The translations under genes and the position numbers were made by a program. Under the pieces are notes generated by a model. The model made no database searches and was not told where the DNA came from. It worked only from the letters and a program-made list of their open reading frames with translations. A stretch of 64,000 nucleotides of DNA, from NCBI RefSeq assembly GCF_036906915.1, contig NZ_JBAKHX010000004.1, positions 1 through 64,000 on the forward strand, in the 5' to 3' direction. This document shows, one piece after another, positions 1 through 8,730 of this stretch (position 1 is its first letter; each line of letters opens with the position of its first letter). This stretch comes from Phytohabitans sp036906915. Its GTDB lineage: Bacteria > Actinomycetota > Actinomycetes > Mycobacteriales > Micromonosporaceae.

Positions 1-142
1 GCGCGCCGCCGCCCGCAGACCGCACAAAGCGGAGGGAGCGCAGCGACCGGAGCGACTGCGGTCTACAGGGCGGCCTTGAGGCGCGCGAGCCGCCGAGCCG
101 CAGGCGAGGCATCAGGCACAGCGCGCCGCCGCCCGCAGAAAG
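1..142. other. Intergenic segment at window edge
   Basis: No convincing gene. It lies downstream of the PSP1-domain gene. It holds an 8-bp inverted repeat, AGACCGCA at 17-24 and TGCGGTCT at 57-64, which could be a terminator for a minus-strand transcript. A 19-bp GC-rich direct repeat is seen at 1-19 and 121-139. Nothing else is apparent. Confidence 0.4.
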
Positions 143-982
143 CTAGCCGTAGTGCTCGTCGTGCGCCTGGCGAGGGCCGCAGACCGAGGCGCGGCTGCAT
201 GAGCAGCGCGAGCCGTCGGCGTCCATGCGCACGACCACCGAGTCGCGGGGCACGCTGTGGCCGACCACCCGGCCATCGCCCTCGGGCGTAGAGACGCGGG
301 TGCCGATCGCCGGCGCCGATGCCTGAAACTTCTGGTACAGGGGGTGCTCGTACTTCAGGCAGCACATGAGCCGGCCGCAGGCGCCTGAGATGCGCAGCGG
401 GTTGAGCGGCAGGTCCTGGTCTTTTGCCATCCGGATGGTGACCGGCTCGAAGTCGGTGAGGAAGGTCGCGCAACACAGGTCGCGGCCGCACGAGCCGATC
501 CCACCCTGCACCCGGGCGGAGTCGCGCGCCGACAGCTGGCGCAGCTCAACGCGGCAGCGCAGCGTGGCTCCCAGGTCGCGCACCAGCGACCGGAAGTCGA
601 CCCGGTGCGGTGCGGTGAAGTAGATGGTGGTGCGCGCGCCGCTGGTGCCGCCGCCGCCCTCCTGCACGTGGTCGATGGCGACAACCTTCATCGGCAGGCC
701 GTGCTCGCGGATGAGCCGCTTGGCGGCCACCTTGGCCTCGGCCTTGCGCTTGCGCAGGGTCTCGTCGCGGCGCAGGTCTTTGTCGGTGGCCATGCCGGCC
801 AGGCGCGGAAAGCCCACCGTGTCCTCGTCGACCCACTGCGCGGCCCACACGCACTCCGCCACCTCGGGACCGTCGTCGGTCGGCACCAGCACGTGGTCGC
901 CGACGTTGGGACGGAGCTCACCTGGGTCGAGGTAGTACAGGCGGCCGTACCGGTTGAAGCTGACCGCGCACAGCATCCCCAT
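143..982 (-). CDS. PSP1 domain protein (RicT/YaaT-like)
   Basis: A 279-residue protein of the PSP1 family, whose Bacillus member RicT (YaaT) belongs to an Fe-S-containing complex affecting RNA processing and sporulation. The N-terminal half carries the usual opening (CAVSFNRYGRLYYLDPG). The C-terminal half has the family's cysteine-rich segments, including GGIGSCGRDLCCATFL and ISGACGRLMCCLKYEH, likely metal or Fe-S ligands. The extreme C-terminus adds more cysteines (SRCSCSRASVC). Two ATG codons three codons apart (982 and 976) could both start it. Family assignment is firm; its cellular role in actinomycetes is not established from the sequence. It sits next to holB and tmk-type genes in many genomes, as here a few genes away. 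Confidence 0.85.
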   Translation of the reverse strand: MGMLCAVSFNRYGRLYYLDPGELRPNVGDHVLVPTDDGPEVAECVWAAQWVDEDTVGFPRLAGMATDKDLRRDETLRKRKAEAKVAAKRLIREHGLPMKVVAIDHVQEGGGGTSGARTTIYFTAPHRVDFRSLVRDLGATLRCRVELRQLSARDSARVQGGIGSCGRDLCCATFLTDFEPVTIRMAKDQDLPLNPLRISGACGRLMCCLKYEHPLYQKFQASAPAIGTRVSTPEGDGRVVGHSVPRDSVVVRMDADGSRCSCSRASVCGPRQAHDEHYG

Positions 983-1140
983 GCATCACACCCTACGACG
1001 CGCCATCGGTTTACCAGAAGGCGAGCCTTTCGGACTATCCGGCTGGTACGTACGAATAGGACAGGGCCGCGTGCCGCAACATCACCGCTGAGCCTTCGTT
1101 GGGTCCGGGCATACACCCGCGATTCGCGGAGGTCGCACAC

Positions 1141-2496
1141 ATGCTTCTGGTCAAGATCGCTGCCGCTGCCGCTGCCGCCGTTGCGGGCGCCGTCGCTGTC
1201 GGGCCCGCACCAGCCACGGCGAGCGAGCCTTGCACGCCCCCGTACGCGGCCGGCGCCGGTGCCGAACTCGTCCGCCTCGACGCGCTCGACCTGCGCCCGC
1301 TGGGCCTGCCCATCGGGCCGGTCGCGGACGTCCGGCTCGCGTCCACCCGCTCCGGATTGGCGGCCAACAGCCCCATCAACGCCGCGGCGGTCGCCCGGTA
1401 CCTCGACGCGAAGCTGGTCGGCGTGCCGCTGCCGGCCGGCCCGCTCTCGACCTCGGTGTACCAGCAAGCACCGCCACGCAACCCGAAGCCCGCCATGGCG
1501 CACGCCATCCGCAAGGATCTCGGCCTCGTCAGGGCTGGCACCGGCAACCTGATCGCGCACGCCCGCGGCACGTCGTGCGCCTCCCGAGCGGGCGAGGTGA
1601 CGTCTTCGAGCGCCCAGGTCGCGGGCGCGGAGATCCTGCCCGGGCCGGGCGGCACCGCCCTGGTGCGCCTGCCAGCCAACCTGCGCGGCCGCACCAGCAC
1701 CGGCCTGACGGAGGAGAGCGGTGCCGTCCGGTCCATCGCGACCGCCGCGGCCGGGCTCGCCGACATCCGCCTCTTCGCCGGCACCCCGACCGAGATCGCT
1801 ATCAAGGTGATCAAGTCACCCATGCTCACCGTGATCGCTGGCGGGACGGCGTCCACCACGAGCGTCCGGTACACGTCGCCGCTGCTGGAGATCTCCGGGC
1901 CGGGCATCGCAGCGCGCCGGATCGACGCGCCTGGCGAGACCGTCGACCTGGTGCTCCCACGCACGACCGGCGGCGTCGACGCGGCACGGGTGAACGCCAA
2001 GGCACAGCGACTGCCACTCGTGGCCGGCGACCCGCTCGTCGAGACGCTCGGCGCACTGCACCCCGACCGGCTGCGCGGCGCCACTGGCCGCGAGGAGACC
2101 GGACCACTGACGCTGCCCGCCCTCTCGGGCCTGCCCAATCCGGGAGAGCTCGTCGCGGGCGGGGTGCTGCCGGTGCTCGGTGGAGAGGCCTCGATGATCC
2201 GGATCACGCTCGGCGACGTGCGCAGCGAGATCACCGAGCAGTCGGCGCGGGCACGCGCCGCGTCGCTCCGGATCCAGGTGGCAGCCGGGGCCAGCGTCGT
2301 CGACCTCGCCGTCGGCGACCTGGACGCCGTCGCGTTCGCACCGGCTCCGGCTGGCAAGCCTGTGCCGCCAGGCGGCGGCGGACTGCCGATCACCGGCCGG
2401 AACGTGGGGATCGTGGCCGCCGCGGGCGCGCTCCTACTCGCCGCTGGCGGTGCCCTGATCGCGACCGCACGGCGGGTGGGCGCCAAACACAAATAA
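1141..2496 (+). CDS. Secreted LPxTG cell-wall anchored protein
   Basis: A 451-residue exported protein. The start at ATG 1141 is chosen because GGAGGT (1128-1133) precedes it; an upstream in-frame ATG at 1099 lacks this. The N-terminus is a signal peptide (an Ala/Val-rich core ending near PATAS). The C-terminus has a class E-like sorting signal: a Gly/Pro linker, LPITG at about residues 415-419, a hydrophobic stretch and a short basic tail (RRVGAKHK), so sortase anchoring to peptidoglycan is expected. The body is Ala/Gly/Thr-rich and beta-like, with no recognised enzymatic motif. It is probably a single-gene unit with a terminator directly after it. The function is unknown; a surface or developmental structural role is the natural guess. 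Confidence 0.75.
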   Translation: MLLVKIAAAAAAAVAGAVAVGPAPATASEPCTPPYAAGAGAELVRLDALDLRPLGLPIGPVADVRLASTRSGLAANSPINAAAVARYLDAKLVGVPLPAGPLSTSVYQQAPPRNPKPAMAHAIRKDLGLVRAGTGNLIAHARGTSCASRAGEVTSSSAQVAGAEILPGPGGTALVRLPANLRGRTSTGLTEESGAVRSIATAAAGLADIRLFAGTPTEIAIKVIKSPMLTVIAGGTASTTSVRYTSPLLEISGPGIAARRIDAPGETVDLVLPRTTGGVDAARVNAKAQRLPLVAGDPLVETLGALHPDRLRGATGREETGPLTLPALSGLPNPGELVAGGVLPVLGGEASMIRITLGDVRSEITEQSARARAASLRIQVAAGASVVDLAVGDLDAVAFAPAPAGKPVPPGGGGLPITGRNVGIVAAAGALLLAAGGALIATARRVGAKHK

Positions 2497-2503
2497 CGGG
2501 GGC

Positions 2504-2536
2504 GAGGGCTGGCCCAATCGGGTTGGGTCAGCCCTC
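2504..2536 (+). terminator. Rho-independent-type hairpin after LPxTG gene
   Basis: A 14-bp stem (2504-2517 with 2523-2536, one G-U type mismatch) with a 5-nt loop begins 7 bp after the stop codon of the anchored surface protein. There is no strong U tract, as is common in high-GC actinobacteria. Confidence 0.65.
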
Positions 2537-2654
2537 GGTTCGGACCATTCGCGGTCGGACTTACGGATGAATCATGGAACCGGCCCACGACAAACGCGAC
2601 CCTTCGGCGTTGAGTGGGATGTCCACAGACCTGCGGGGGGTGCAGGAAAGGGCC

Positions 2655-2690
2655 ACGGCGCCGCGCCACTTTGTTTGAGCGCGGCGCCGT
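2655..2690 (-). terminator. Hairpin ending the WXG-like operon
   Basis: A perfect 12-bp stem (ACGGCGCCGCGC at 2655-2666, complement at 2679-2690) with a 12-nt loop lies 20 bp beyond the minus-strand gene ending at 2711. It is the likely terminator of that operon. Confidence 0.65.
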
Positions 2691-2710
2691 CGGCATTTCA
2701 TCGGCCCTGG

Positions 2711-3340
2711 TCAGAGCCTTATTCGCGTGGTCGAGTCGATCGACGGCGCACCCGCCTCGGGCGGCCGGTAGGGCAGCTCGGCCAGCTCGACATCCCAGTC
2801 ACGCATCAATGCCTCAAGCCGGTCGTACGCCTCGTCGACGGCCGCGAGCACCTCGGCCGCGATCTCCGCCGCCGCGACCGCCGACTCCAGACCCACCGGC
2901 TCGGTCAACACGGTCACCGCCTCAGCCGAGCCGAGCAAAGGCACCAGCGCGCGAGCCACCGCACCCCGGCTCTCCCGCACCCACCCGGCAACCGCCTCCC
3001 CGTATGCCTCCGTGGTGGACAGCTTGGCGGTCAGCCCATCGAGGTGCCCGGCCAGTGCCGCTTGGTGCGCCGCGAACACTTCCGCACCGGCGCCTTCCCA
3101 CGAGCCGCGCACCGAGACGGCGGTGCACGCGTCCGCGTACTCCTCGATGAGGCCTTGGAACGAGGGCGGTGCGGGGCGCAGCGAGAGCACCGCGCTCAAC
3201 GCCGCGCCCGGGAGCGCGCCGAGACGGCGCAGCAGCGGCCAGATCCGATGATCTGCGGGGGCGCCGGCGTGCGCGAGCACGCCGTCTACGCGGTCGAGCA
3301 GCCCGGCGGCCGCCGGCGCCACCTGGTCGAGCGCGTCCAT
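2711..3340 (-). CDS. WXG100/T7SS-type helical protein, 209 aa
   Basis: A predominantly helical Ala-rich protein. A central segment (around SFQGLIEEYADACTAV, followed by GSWEGAGAEVF) looks like the helix, Trp-Glu-Gly turn, helix arrangement of type VII secretion substrates. The rest is longer than a classical 100-residue WXG100 protein. The ATG at 3340 overlaps the stop of the gene before it and has GGAGG seven bases upstream; a GTG at 3343 is also possible. It is the last gene of a three-gene operon with a WXG-like partner and a YbaB-like protein. It may be a secreted effector or a chaperone-dependent ESX substrate. No catalytic motif is visible. Confidence 0.6.
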   Translation of the reverse strand: MDALDQVAPAAAGLLDRVDGVLAHAGAPADHRIWPLLRRLGALPGAALSAVLSLRPAPPSFQGLIEEYADACTAVSVRGSWEGAGAEVFAAHQAALAGHLDGLTAKLSTTEAYGEAVAGWVRESRGAVARALVPLLGSAEAVTVLTEPVGLESAVAAAEIAAEVLAAVDEAYDRLEALMRDWDVELAELPYRPPEAGAPSIDSTTRIRL

Positions 3341-3645
3341 CACGGCACCTCCGGCTGGCGCTGGCGGGCCGCCTCGTCGACGCCGGCATAGTCGGCGGCG
3401 ACGGCGCGCAGCGTGCCGGCGGCGTCAGCGATGCGCGCGCCGGTCGCCGCGGCCTCACGTGCCCGGGCGCCGATCGCGCCGACCCACTGGCCGTGCAGCA
3501 CGCGGCCCAACTCGCCGAGGCGCCCAGGCGCACCGGCAGCCAGCGTGTCAGGCGACGGCTCCAGGCTCATCAGCCGGCCGCTGGCGGCGGTCAGCGACTC
3601 GGCAGCGGCGTCGAACCGGCCGGCGAGCTCGCGCAACGCGTCCAC
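3340..3645 (-). CDS. Small T7SS-associated helical protein (WXG-like)
   Basis: A 101-residue protein starting at GTG 3645, with GGGAGG a few bases upstream. It resembles the group annotated as ESX-1 secretion-associated or type VII secretion target proteins: an amphipathic helix of LAGRFDAAAESL type, a central GQWVGAIG turn with a Trp, and a second helix. Its stop overlaps the start of the downstream 209-aa helical protein, so the two are probably translationally coupled partners that form a helical heterodimer. No other secretion component is nearby; the EccB and WXG100 genes are about 50 kb away. Membership of the superfamily is likely, the partner specificity is inferred. Confidence 0.6.
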   Translation of the reverse strand: MDALRELAGRFDAAAESLTAASGRLMSLEPSPDTLAAGAPGRLGELGRVLHGQWVGAIGARAREAAATGARIADAAGTLRAVAADYAGVDEAARQRQPEVP

Positions 3646-3657
3646 AACCGACCTCCC

Positions 3658-3984
3658 TCAGGCCTCGCCGATCCGCCGGTAGTCGGCGAACATCTCGGTG
3701 TGCAGCTTGTCGCGCGCCCAGCGCGCCGCGTCAGCAGCGGCGGTCACGGCGGCATGGATCGAGCGGGACAGCTCGGCGTTGCTACGGCCGGCGAGCTCGC
3801 CGACGACACGCACATCGGTGATGTCACCACTCGCGGTGACGGCGATCTCGACGAGGCCGTCGGGCGAGCGCACGGTCACCTCGAGCGCCTGCGCCGCCTT
3901 GTCGAACTCGGCACGCAGCGACTCGATGCGCCGGTGCCGCTCGACCGCCTCTTCGATCCAGGCTTCGTCGATCTCCCGCGCCAT
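3658..3984 (-). CDS. YbaB/EbfC-family nucleoid-associated protein
   Basis: A 108-residue protein beginning MAREIDEAWIEEAVER (ATG 3984, or the adjacent GTG 3987). It has the YbaB/EbfC pattern: an N-terminal helix, then the segment LVEIAVTASGDITDVRV that matches the family's central beta strands, then a second long helix. Family members form dimers that coat DNA, but in actinobacteria divergent copies commonly sit beside WXG100-like genes, as here 12 bp upstream of one. It may therefore act with the secretion-type proteins rather than as a general nucleoid protein. The longer upstream reading frame to 4197 lacks a sensible ribosome site. Confidence 0.65.
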   Translation of the reverse strand: MAREIDEAWIEEAVERHRRIESLRAEFDKAAQALEVTVRSPDGLVEIAVTASGDITDVRVVGELAGRSNAELSRSIHAAVTAAADAARWARDKLHTEMFADYRRIGEA

Positions 3985-4073
3985 CACCAGACCGTACCGG
4001 TGCCACCACGCTTCGCGCTGCCCCGCGCCATCCCGCGACACGCCGACAGACGGCGTAGGCGAACTGAGTGCGG

Positions 4074-5258
4074 TCAGCCGCGCCACAAGGAGAGCATCAT
4101 GGCCTCTACGGCGATGCGGGGCTTGACGTTGACCTCGATGGCGTCGCGGCACGCGAGCACGGCCTCCAGCCGCCGCAGGGTGCTCTCCGCCGTCCACTTC
4201 TCGGCCGCCGCCGACGCCAGCTGCTCGGTGTCGGCGTGCACGACCGCCACCGGCGCGCGCATCTTCAGCGTCAGCACGTCGCGGTAGAAGCCGGCGAGGT
4301 CGACCAACGCCCGATCGAGCGCGTCACGCTGAGCCCGGGTGGCGCGCGACTTCTGGCGGCGTTCGAGGTCTTTGAGCTGGCCGGCGGAGCCCCGCGCGGC
4401 ACTCGCGGCGCCCCTGCCGGTGCCGCCGGCTCCGAGTGCGGTCTCCAGCGCGGAGCGTTCGGCCGCGTCGGTCTCGGCGACCGCCGCTTCGGCTTCGGCT
4501 TCGGCGGCCGCGATGAGGGCGGACGCCGCGTCGAAGCACGCGCCCACACCGGTCAGGCGCCGCGGCACGGCGAGCACGGCCTCGCGGCGCTTGCGTGCCT
4601 CCGGGTCGCGGGCGAGCCTGCGAGCCCTGCCGACGTGGCCCTGAGCGGCCGCGGCGACCCACTGGGCCACATCGGGCGAAACGCCGTCGCGGCTGGCAAG
4701 CACACTGGCGATGGCGGAAGGCGGCGGCTGGCGCAGCGGTATCACGCGGCAGCGCGACCGGATGGTCACGGAGATGTCGTCGGGGTGCGTGGACGGCGTG
4801 CACAGCAGGAAGACGGTGCGCGGCGGCGGCTCTTCGATGGCTTTGAGCAGCGCGTTTCCGGCGGCCTCGGTGAGGCGGTCGGCGTCTTCGATCACCAGTA
4901 CCTGCCAGCGCCCGCCCGATGGCGCGCTGGCCGCCCGCAGCACGAGCGCCCGCATGTCGCTCACGCCGATGGAGAGCCCTTCCGGCACGACGAACCGCAC
5001 GTCGGCGTGGGTGCCGGCGAGAGTCGTGTGGCAGCCGTGGCAGTCGCCGCAGCCGACGCCGGTGGCGCACTGGAGCGCAGCGGCAAACGCCCGCGCGGCG
5101 ACCGAGCGTCCGGACCCCGGCGGGCCGGTGAAGATCCAAGCGTGGGTCATGCCCTGACCGGGCGTGCCCTCGATGATGGCAGCGGCGGCGGCCGCCGCGT
5201 GGCGCAGCACGCCCACGGCCTCGTCCTGGCCCACGAGATCGGCGAAGACGCGACTCAC
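4074..5258 (-). CDS. holB: DNA polymerase III subunit delta'
   Basis: A 394-residue clamp-loader subunit, delta prime, which together with DnaX and HolA opens the sliding clamp. The N-terminal AAA+ module shows a degenerate P-loop (GPPGSGRS, with Arg in place of the usual Lys), a four-cysteine zinc module (CATGVGCGDCHGC), a Walker-B-like VIEDADRL and the SRC motif (RSRCRVIPL). An Ala/Glu-rich linker around residues 240-300 separates the C-terminal collar domain. Lack of the P-loop Lys is normal for delta'. The GTG start overlaps the stop of the upstream tmk fusion by four bases (GTGA), so the two are co-translated. The pairing of tmk and holB is a conserved arrangement. Confidence 0.93.
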   Translation of the reverse strand: MSRVFADLVGQDEAVGVLRHAAAAAAAIIEGTPGQGMTHAWIFTGPPGSGRSVAARAFAAALQCATGVGCGDCHGCHTTLAGTHADVRFVVPEGLSIGVSDMRALVLRAASAPSGGRWQVLVIEDADRLTEAAGNALLKAIEEPPPRTVFLLCTPSTHPDDISVTIRSRCRVIPLRQPPPSAIASVLASRDGVSPDVAQWVAAAAQGHVGRARRLARDPEARKRREAVLAVPRRLTGVGACFDAASALIAAAEAEAEAAVAETDAAERSALETALGAGGTGRGAASAARGSAGQLKDLERRQKSRATRAQRDALDRALVDLAGFYRDVLTLKMRAPVAVVHADTEQLASAAAEKWTAESTLRRLEAVLACRDAIEVNVKPRIAVEAMMLSLWRG

Positions 5259-7438
5259 TGCCTGTCGACCTCCGCGAACGTGTTGAGCGCGTCGGTGACC
5301 TGCTCAGCCGGCGGCGGTGGCGGCGGCTCTGGCAGGATGTCGCCGACCCGGTCGACGACCAGGGCGGCGATCTCGCCGGCCGGTTGGGTCGCGTCGACCA
5401 CCAGGTAGCGCTTCGGGTCGGCATCGGCGAGGTCGAGGAAGGCGTATCGCACCCGGTCGTGGAACGCCACCGACTCGCTCTCCAGCCGGTCGGCACCGGC
5501 ACCTCGGGCGGCCACGCGCTCGAGCCCGGCGCGCGGGTCGATGTCGAGGAGCACCACCAGGTCGGGCTTGAGGCCGCCGGTCGCCCAGGACGACAGCCAC
5601 GACACCTCTTCCACCGGCAGCGTGCGGCCGGCTCCCTGGTACGCCAGCGACGAGTCGACGTACCGGTCGCTGATCACGACCGCGCCCCGGGCGAGCGCCG
5701 GCCGGACGACGGTGGCCACGTGATCTGCGCGGTCGGCGGCGTAGAGCAGCGCCTCGGCACGCGGTGCGAGGCCGGCGCCGCTGTGCCGGCCGAGGACCAG
5801 GCTGCGGATGCGCTGCCCAACCTCGGTGGCGCCCGGCTCGCGAGTCACCACGACCTCGTGCCCGCCGCGACGTAGCGCGTTGGCCAGCGCGGTGACCTGG
5901 GTGGACTTGCCGGCGCCCTCACCGCCCTCGAAGACGACGAACACGCCCTGTGGCACGAACTTCTCGCCCGCCGACAGCGGCCGGCCGCGGATGGAGCCCC
6001 AGAGGTCGGGCAGCACCGGCACGCCGGGCTTGTCGTCCATCTGGCGGAACGCGCTGATGCCCGTGAAGATCCCGAACAGGCCGGCGGCGAGCAGCAGCAG
6101 CCGGGTCGACGATATGGAGATGCCGAGGTCGGCGATGGTGAGCTGGCGCGAGCCACCGAGGCCGACGAGGCTGGACGAGAGCGCGATGGCGAGCATGAGC
6201 ACGACCCGCACCGCCGTTTGCACGAACGCGAACACCCGGCCGCGCACGTCGTCGCCGACCTCACCGCCGAGCAGTGTCACGCCGGACAGGAACGCCATGC
6301 CCGCGCCGGCGCCGACCAGCAGCGCGCCGAGGATCGCCATAGTCAGGTGGATCGACGTGGCCAGGACCAGCACCGACGCGCCCGCCAGCACGATGCTCAT
6401 GCCGAACCACCGCCGGCGGGACAGGTCGCGCACCACCGCGGGGCCCAGCGCGATCCCAACGCCCAGACCAACGAAGAGCGTGCCGAAGAGAAGGTAGAAC
6501 GCGGCGTCACCAGCGTTGAGCGACTTGGCGAAGAACTGCGCGGTGCCGATGACGATGCCACCGCCCGCGAAGGCGCCGAGGATGCCGAGCACCAGCCCGC
6601 GCACCAGGGGCGTCTGACCGACGTACTTCCAGCCCTCGACGAACTGCCGCAGCATGCTGTGCTGCTCGGTACGCGGCCCGGCCGCCCGGCCGCTGATCTC
6701 CTTGATGCCGACGAAGACCACGAGAGCCATCGCGAGGCGGGAGAGCGCGTTGAAGTACAGCGCCAGGTTTGAGGCCTCGGCCCACTCGGGTGGCGTGGTG
6801 CCACCGGCGCGGGTGACCCGGTCGAGGGCAGCGATGCCGAGGCCGGCGAGCACCGGCGTGACGCCGTACGTGGTGATCAGCGTGAGCTGGTTGGCGATCT
6901 CGAGCCGGGCCTTGGGGATCAGGTTGGGGACCGCGGCCTCCTTGGCCGGTATCCACATCAACGTGACCGTCTCGATGAGGAACGTGGCGATGGCCGCCCA
7001 GCCGATCGTGATGCCGGGGGCCTCCGTGAAGAGGGCCACCGCCGGGATCGACGCGAACAGCACGAACCGCAGCAGGTCGCAGACAACCATCGTGAGGCGC
7101 CGGTCGAAGCGGTCGGCCATCACCCCGGCCACCGGGCCCAGCACCAGGGCCGGCAGCAGCCGCACCGCGATGACCGAGCCGAACGCGAGACCCTTCGCCG
7201 CGCTGCCGCTGACCTGAGCCGACGCGAACGTGGCGGTGGCGAGCAGGCCGAGCCAGTCGCCCAGGGACGCCACCCCGGTGACGACCCACAGCCGCCGGAA
7301 CGGCCGGATGCGCATTACGGACCGTAGGGCCTTGAAGCCGGACAGGTCTACCTGGGTGGAGGACGCCTTTTTGCGCGCACCGCCACTCTCCGTACCGGAT
7401 TCTGTCTCGATGGCCCCGCTCCTCTGCTGCCGGCTCAC
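5255..7438 (-). CDS. tmk: MFS transporter-thymidylate kinase fusion
   Basis: A 727-residue two-domain protein. Residues about 35-480 form a 12-helix major facilitator domain, with a first helix following SLGDWLGLL and the loop DRFDRR. Residues about 505-705 are a complete dTMP kinase: P-loop FEGGEGAGKST, the DR(Y/H) motif in ISDRYVDSSLAYQG, and a lid-region Arg-rich segment. The kinase converts dTMP to dTDP for DNA synthesis and would face the cytoplasm. The transported substrate of the MFS part is unknown; a nucleoside or drug is possible. The fusion is in a single uninterrupted frame from GTG 7438. Similar fusions are known in actinomycetes. It is followed by holB in a GTGA overlap. Confidence 0.88.
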   Translation of the reverse strand: MSRQQRSGAIETESGTESGGARKKASSTQVDLSGFKALRSVMRIRPFRRLWVVTGVASLGDWLGLLATATFASAQVSGSAAKGLAFGSVIAVRLLPALVLGPVAGVMADRFDRRLTMVVCDLLRFVLFASIPAVALFTEAPGITIGWAAIATFLIETVTLMWIPAKEAAVPNLIPKARLEIANQLTLITTYGVTPVLAGLGIAALDRVTRAGGTTPPEWAEASNLALYFNALSRLAMALVVFVGIKEISGRAAGPRTEQHSMLRQFVEGWKYVGQTPLVRGLVLGILGAFAGGGIVIGTAQFFAKSLNAGDAAFYLLFGTLFVGLGVGIALGPAVVRDLSRRRWFGMSIVLAGASVLVLATSIHLTMAILGALLVGAGAGMAFLSGVTLLGGEVGDDVRGRVFAFVQTAVRVVLMLAIALSSSLVGLGGSRQLTIADLGISISSTRLLLLAAGLFGIFTGISAFRQMDDKPGVPVLPDLWGSIRGRPLSAGEKFVPQGVFVVFEGGEGAGKSTQVTALANALRRGGHEVVVTREPGATEVGQRIRSLVLGRHSGAGLAPRAEALLYAADRADHVATVVRPALARGAVVISDRYVDSSLAYQGAGRTLPVEEVSWLSSWATGGLKPDLVVLLDIDPRAGLERVAARGAGADRLESESVAFHDRVRYAFLDLADADPKRYLVVDATQPAGEIAALVVDRVGDILPEPPPPPPAEQVTDALNTFAEVDRQ

Positions 7439-7527
7439 ACTCTAAACGCGGTGCCTGACGGGTTGACTCCTGCCACCATTACGCGAAGGTATTTCGCATT
7501 AGCGCCTACTCCCAGTAGCGTGCTCGT

Positions 7528-8730
7528 GTGACATCGGAACGCGCCGCCCTCCGCGACCGCCTGGACCGGGCGACCGCGCACCTCGATCCGCCGTTCGCGG
7601 TCGTCGACCTGGCCGCGTTCGACGTAAACGGGGCGGCGATCGCACGCCGGGCCACCGGCAAACCGGTGCGCGTGGCGAGCAAATCTGTGCGGTGCCGCAC
7701 CCTGCTCAGCCGGGCGCTCGCTCAGCCGGGCTGGCACGGGGTGATGTCGTTCACCCTGGCAGAGGCGATCTGGCTGGTCCGCACCGGGGTTACCGAGGAC
7801 GCCCTGGTGGCGTACCCCACCGCCGACCGCGGCGCGGTCGGCGAGCTGGCCAAAGACGACGAGCTGGCCGCGACCGTCACCCTGATGGTCGATTCACCCG
7901 CCCAGCTCGATCTGATCGACGCGGTAGCCGCTCCCGACCGGCGCGCCGAGATCCGGGTCTGCCTCGAACTCGACGGCTCGTGGCGGCCGTTCGGCGTGCA
8001 CATCGGGGTCCGGCGGTCACCCGTGCACACCGCCGCCGACATCGGCGCGCTCGCCGCGCACGTGGCCGGGCGGCGCGGATTCCGGCTGGTGGGGCTGATG
8101 GCGTACGACGCGCAGATCGCCGGGCTGGGCGACGCGCCGCAGCGGCAGGCGGTACGCGGTGCGGCCATCCGCGCGATGCAGCGCCGCTCGTACCTGGACC
8201 TGCTGCGGCGGCGCGGCGCGGCCCTGGCAGCGGTACGCCAGCACGCCGACCTGGAGTTCTTCAACAGCGGCGGCACCGGCAGCGTCACCGCCACCGGCGC
8301 CGACCCGGCCGTGACCGAGGTGACCGCCGGCTCGGGCCTCTACGGCCCGGCTCTCTTCGACGAGTACCGGGGGTGGCGCCCCACGCCAGCTGCGTTCTTC
8401 GCCCTGTCGGTGGTACGCCGACCGGCAGACGGCATCGCGACGCTCGCCGGCGGCGGCTGGATCGCGTCCGGCCCACCCGTGCGCAGTCGCCAGCCCCTCC
8501 CGTGGCTGCCCGAAGGGCTGCGACTGGTCGGATCGGAGGGCGCCGGCGAGGTGCAGACCCCGGTGCGCGGTCCGGCAGCCGCCGACCTGAAAGTGGGCGA
8601 CCGGGTGTGGTTCCGTCACGCCAAGGCCGGCGAGGTGTGCGAGCACGTCAACAAGCTGCACCTCGTGCGAGACGGCGGGGTCGTCGACACCGTCCCCACG
8701 TACCGTGGCGAGGCGCAGGCGTTCCTATGA
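7528..8730 (+). CDS. PLP amino acid deaminase/aldolase (alanine-racemase fold)
   Basis: A 400-residue pyridoxal-phosphate enzyme of the D-threonine aldolase/alanine racemase N-domain group, usually annotated as amino acid deaminase/aldolase. Visible features are the N-terminal FAVVDLAAFDVNG opening, the PLP-lysine region in VRVASKSVRC, the barrel segment VCLELDGSWRPFGVHIGVRRS, and the C-terminal beta domain with the metal-ligand-like VWFRHAKAGEVCEHVN (His and Cys), as in D-threonine aldolases. Starts at GTG 7528, 89 bp from the divergent tmk fusion. Expected reaction: retro-aldol or elimination on a D- or hydroxy-amino acid. The substrate is not predictable. Its 3' end overlaps the convergent TetR gene by six bases. 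Confidence 0.8.
   Translation: MTSERAALRDRLDRATAHLDPPFAVVDLAAFDVNGAAIARRATGKPVRVASKSVRCRTLLSRALAQPGWHGVMSFTLAEAIWLVRTGVTEDALVAYPTADRGAVGELAKDDELAATVTLMVDSPAQLDLIDAVAAPDRRAEIRVCLELDGSWRPFGVHIGVRRSPVHTAADIGALAAHVAGRRGFRLVGLMAYDAQIAGLGDAPQRQAVRGAAIRAMQRRSYLDLLRRRGAALAAVRQHADLEFFNSGGTGSVTATGADPAVTEVTAGSGLYGPALFDEYRGWRPTPAAFFALSVVRRPADGIATLAGGGWIASGPPVRSRQPLPWLPEGLRLVGSEGAGEVQTPVRGPAAADLKVGDRVWFRHAKAGEVCEHVNKLHLVRDGGVVDTVPTYRGEAQAFL

Noticed and set aside
1..139. 19-bp direct repeat at 1-19 and 121-139 as a mobile-element end
   Set aside because: Simple GCC-type composition in high-GC DNA and no element between; probably chance or local slippage.
1035..2696. 553-codon minus-strand frame opposite the LPxTG protein
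   Set aside because: Antisense shadow; the plus strand has the ribosome site, signal peptide and LPITG tail.
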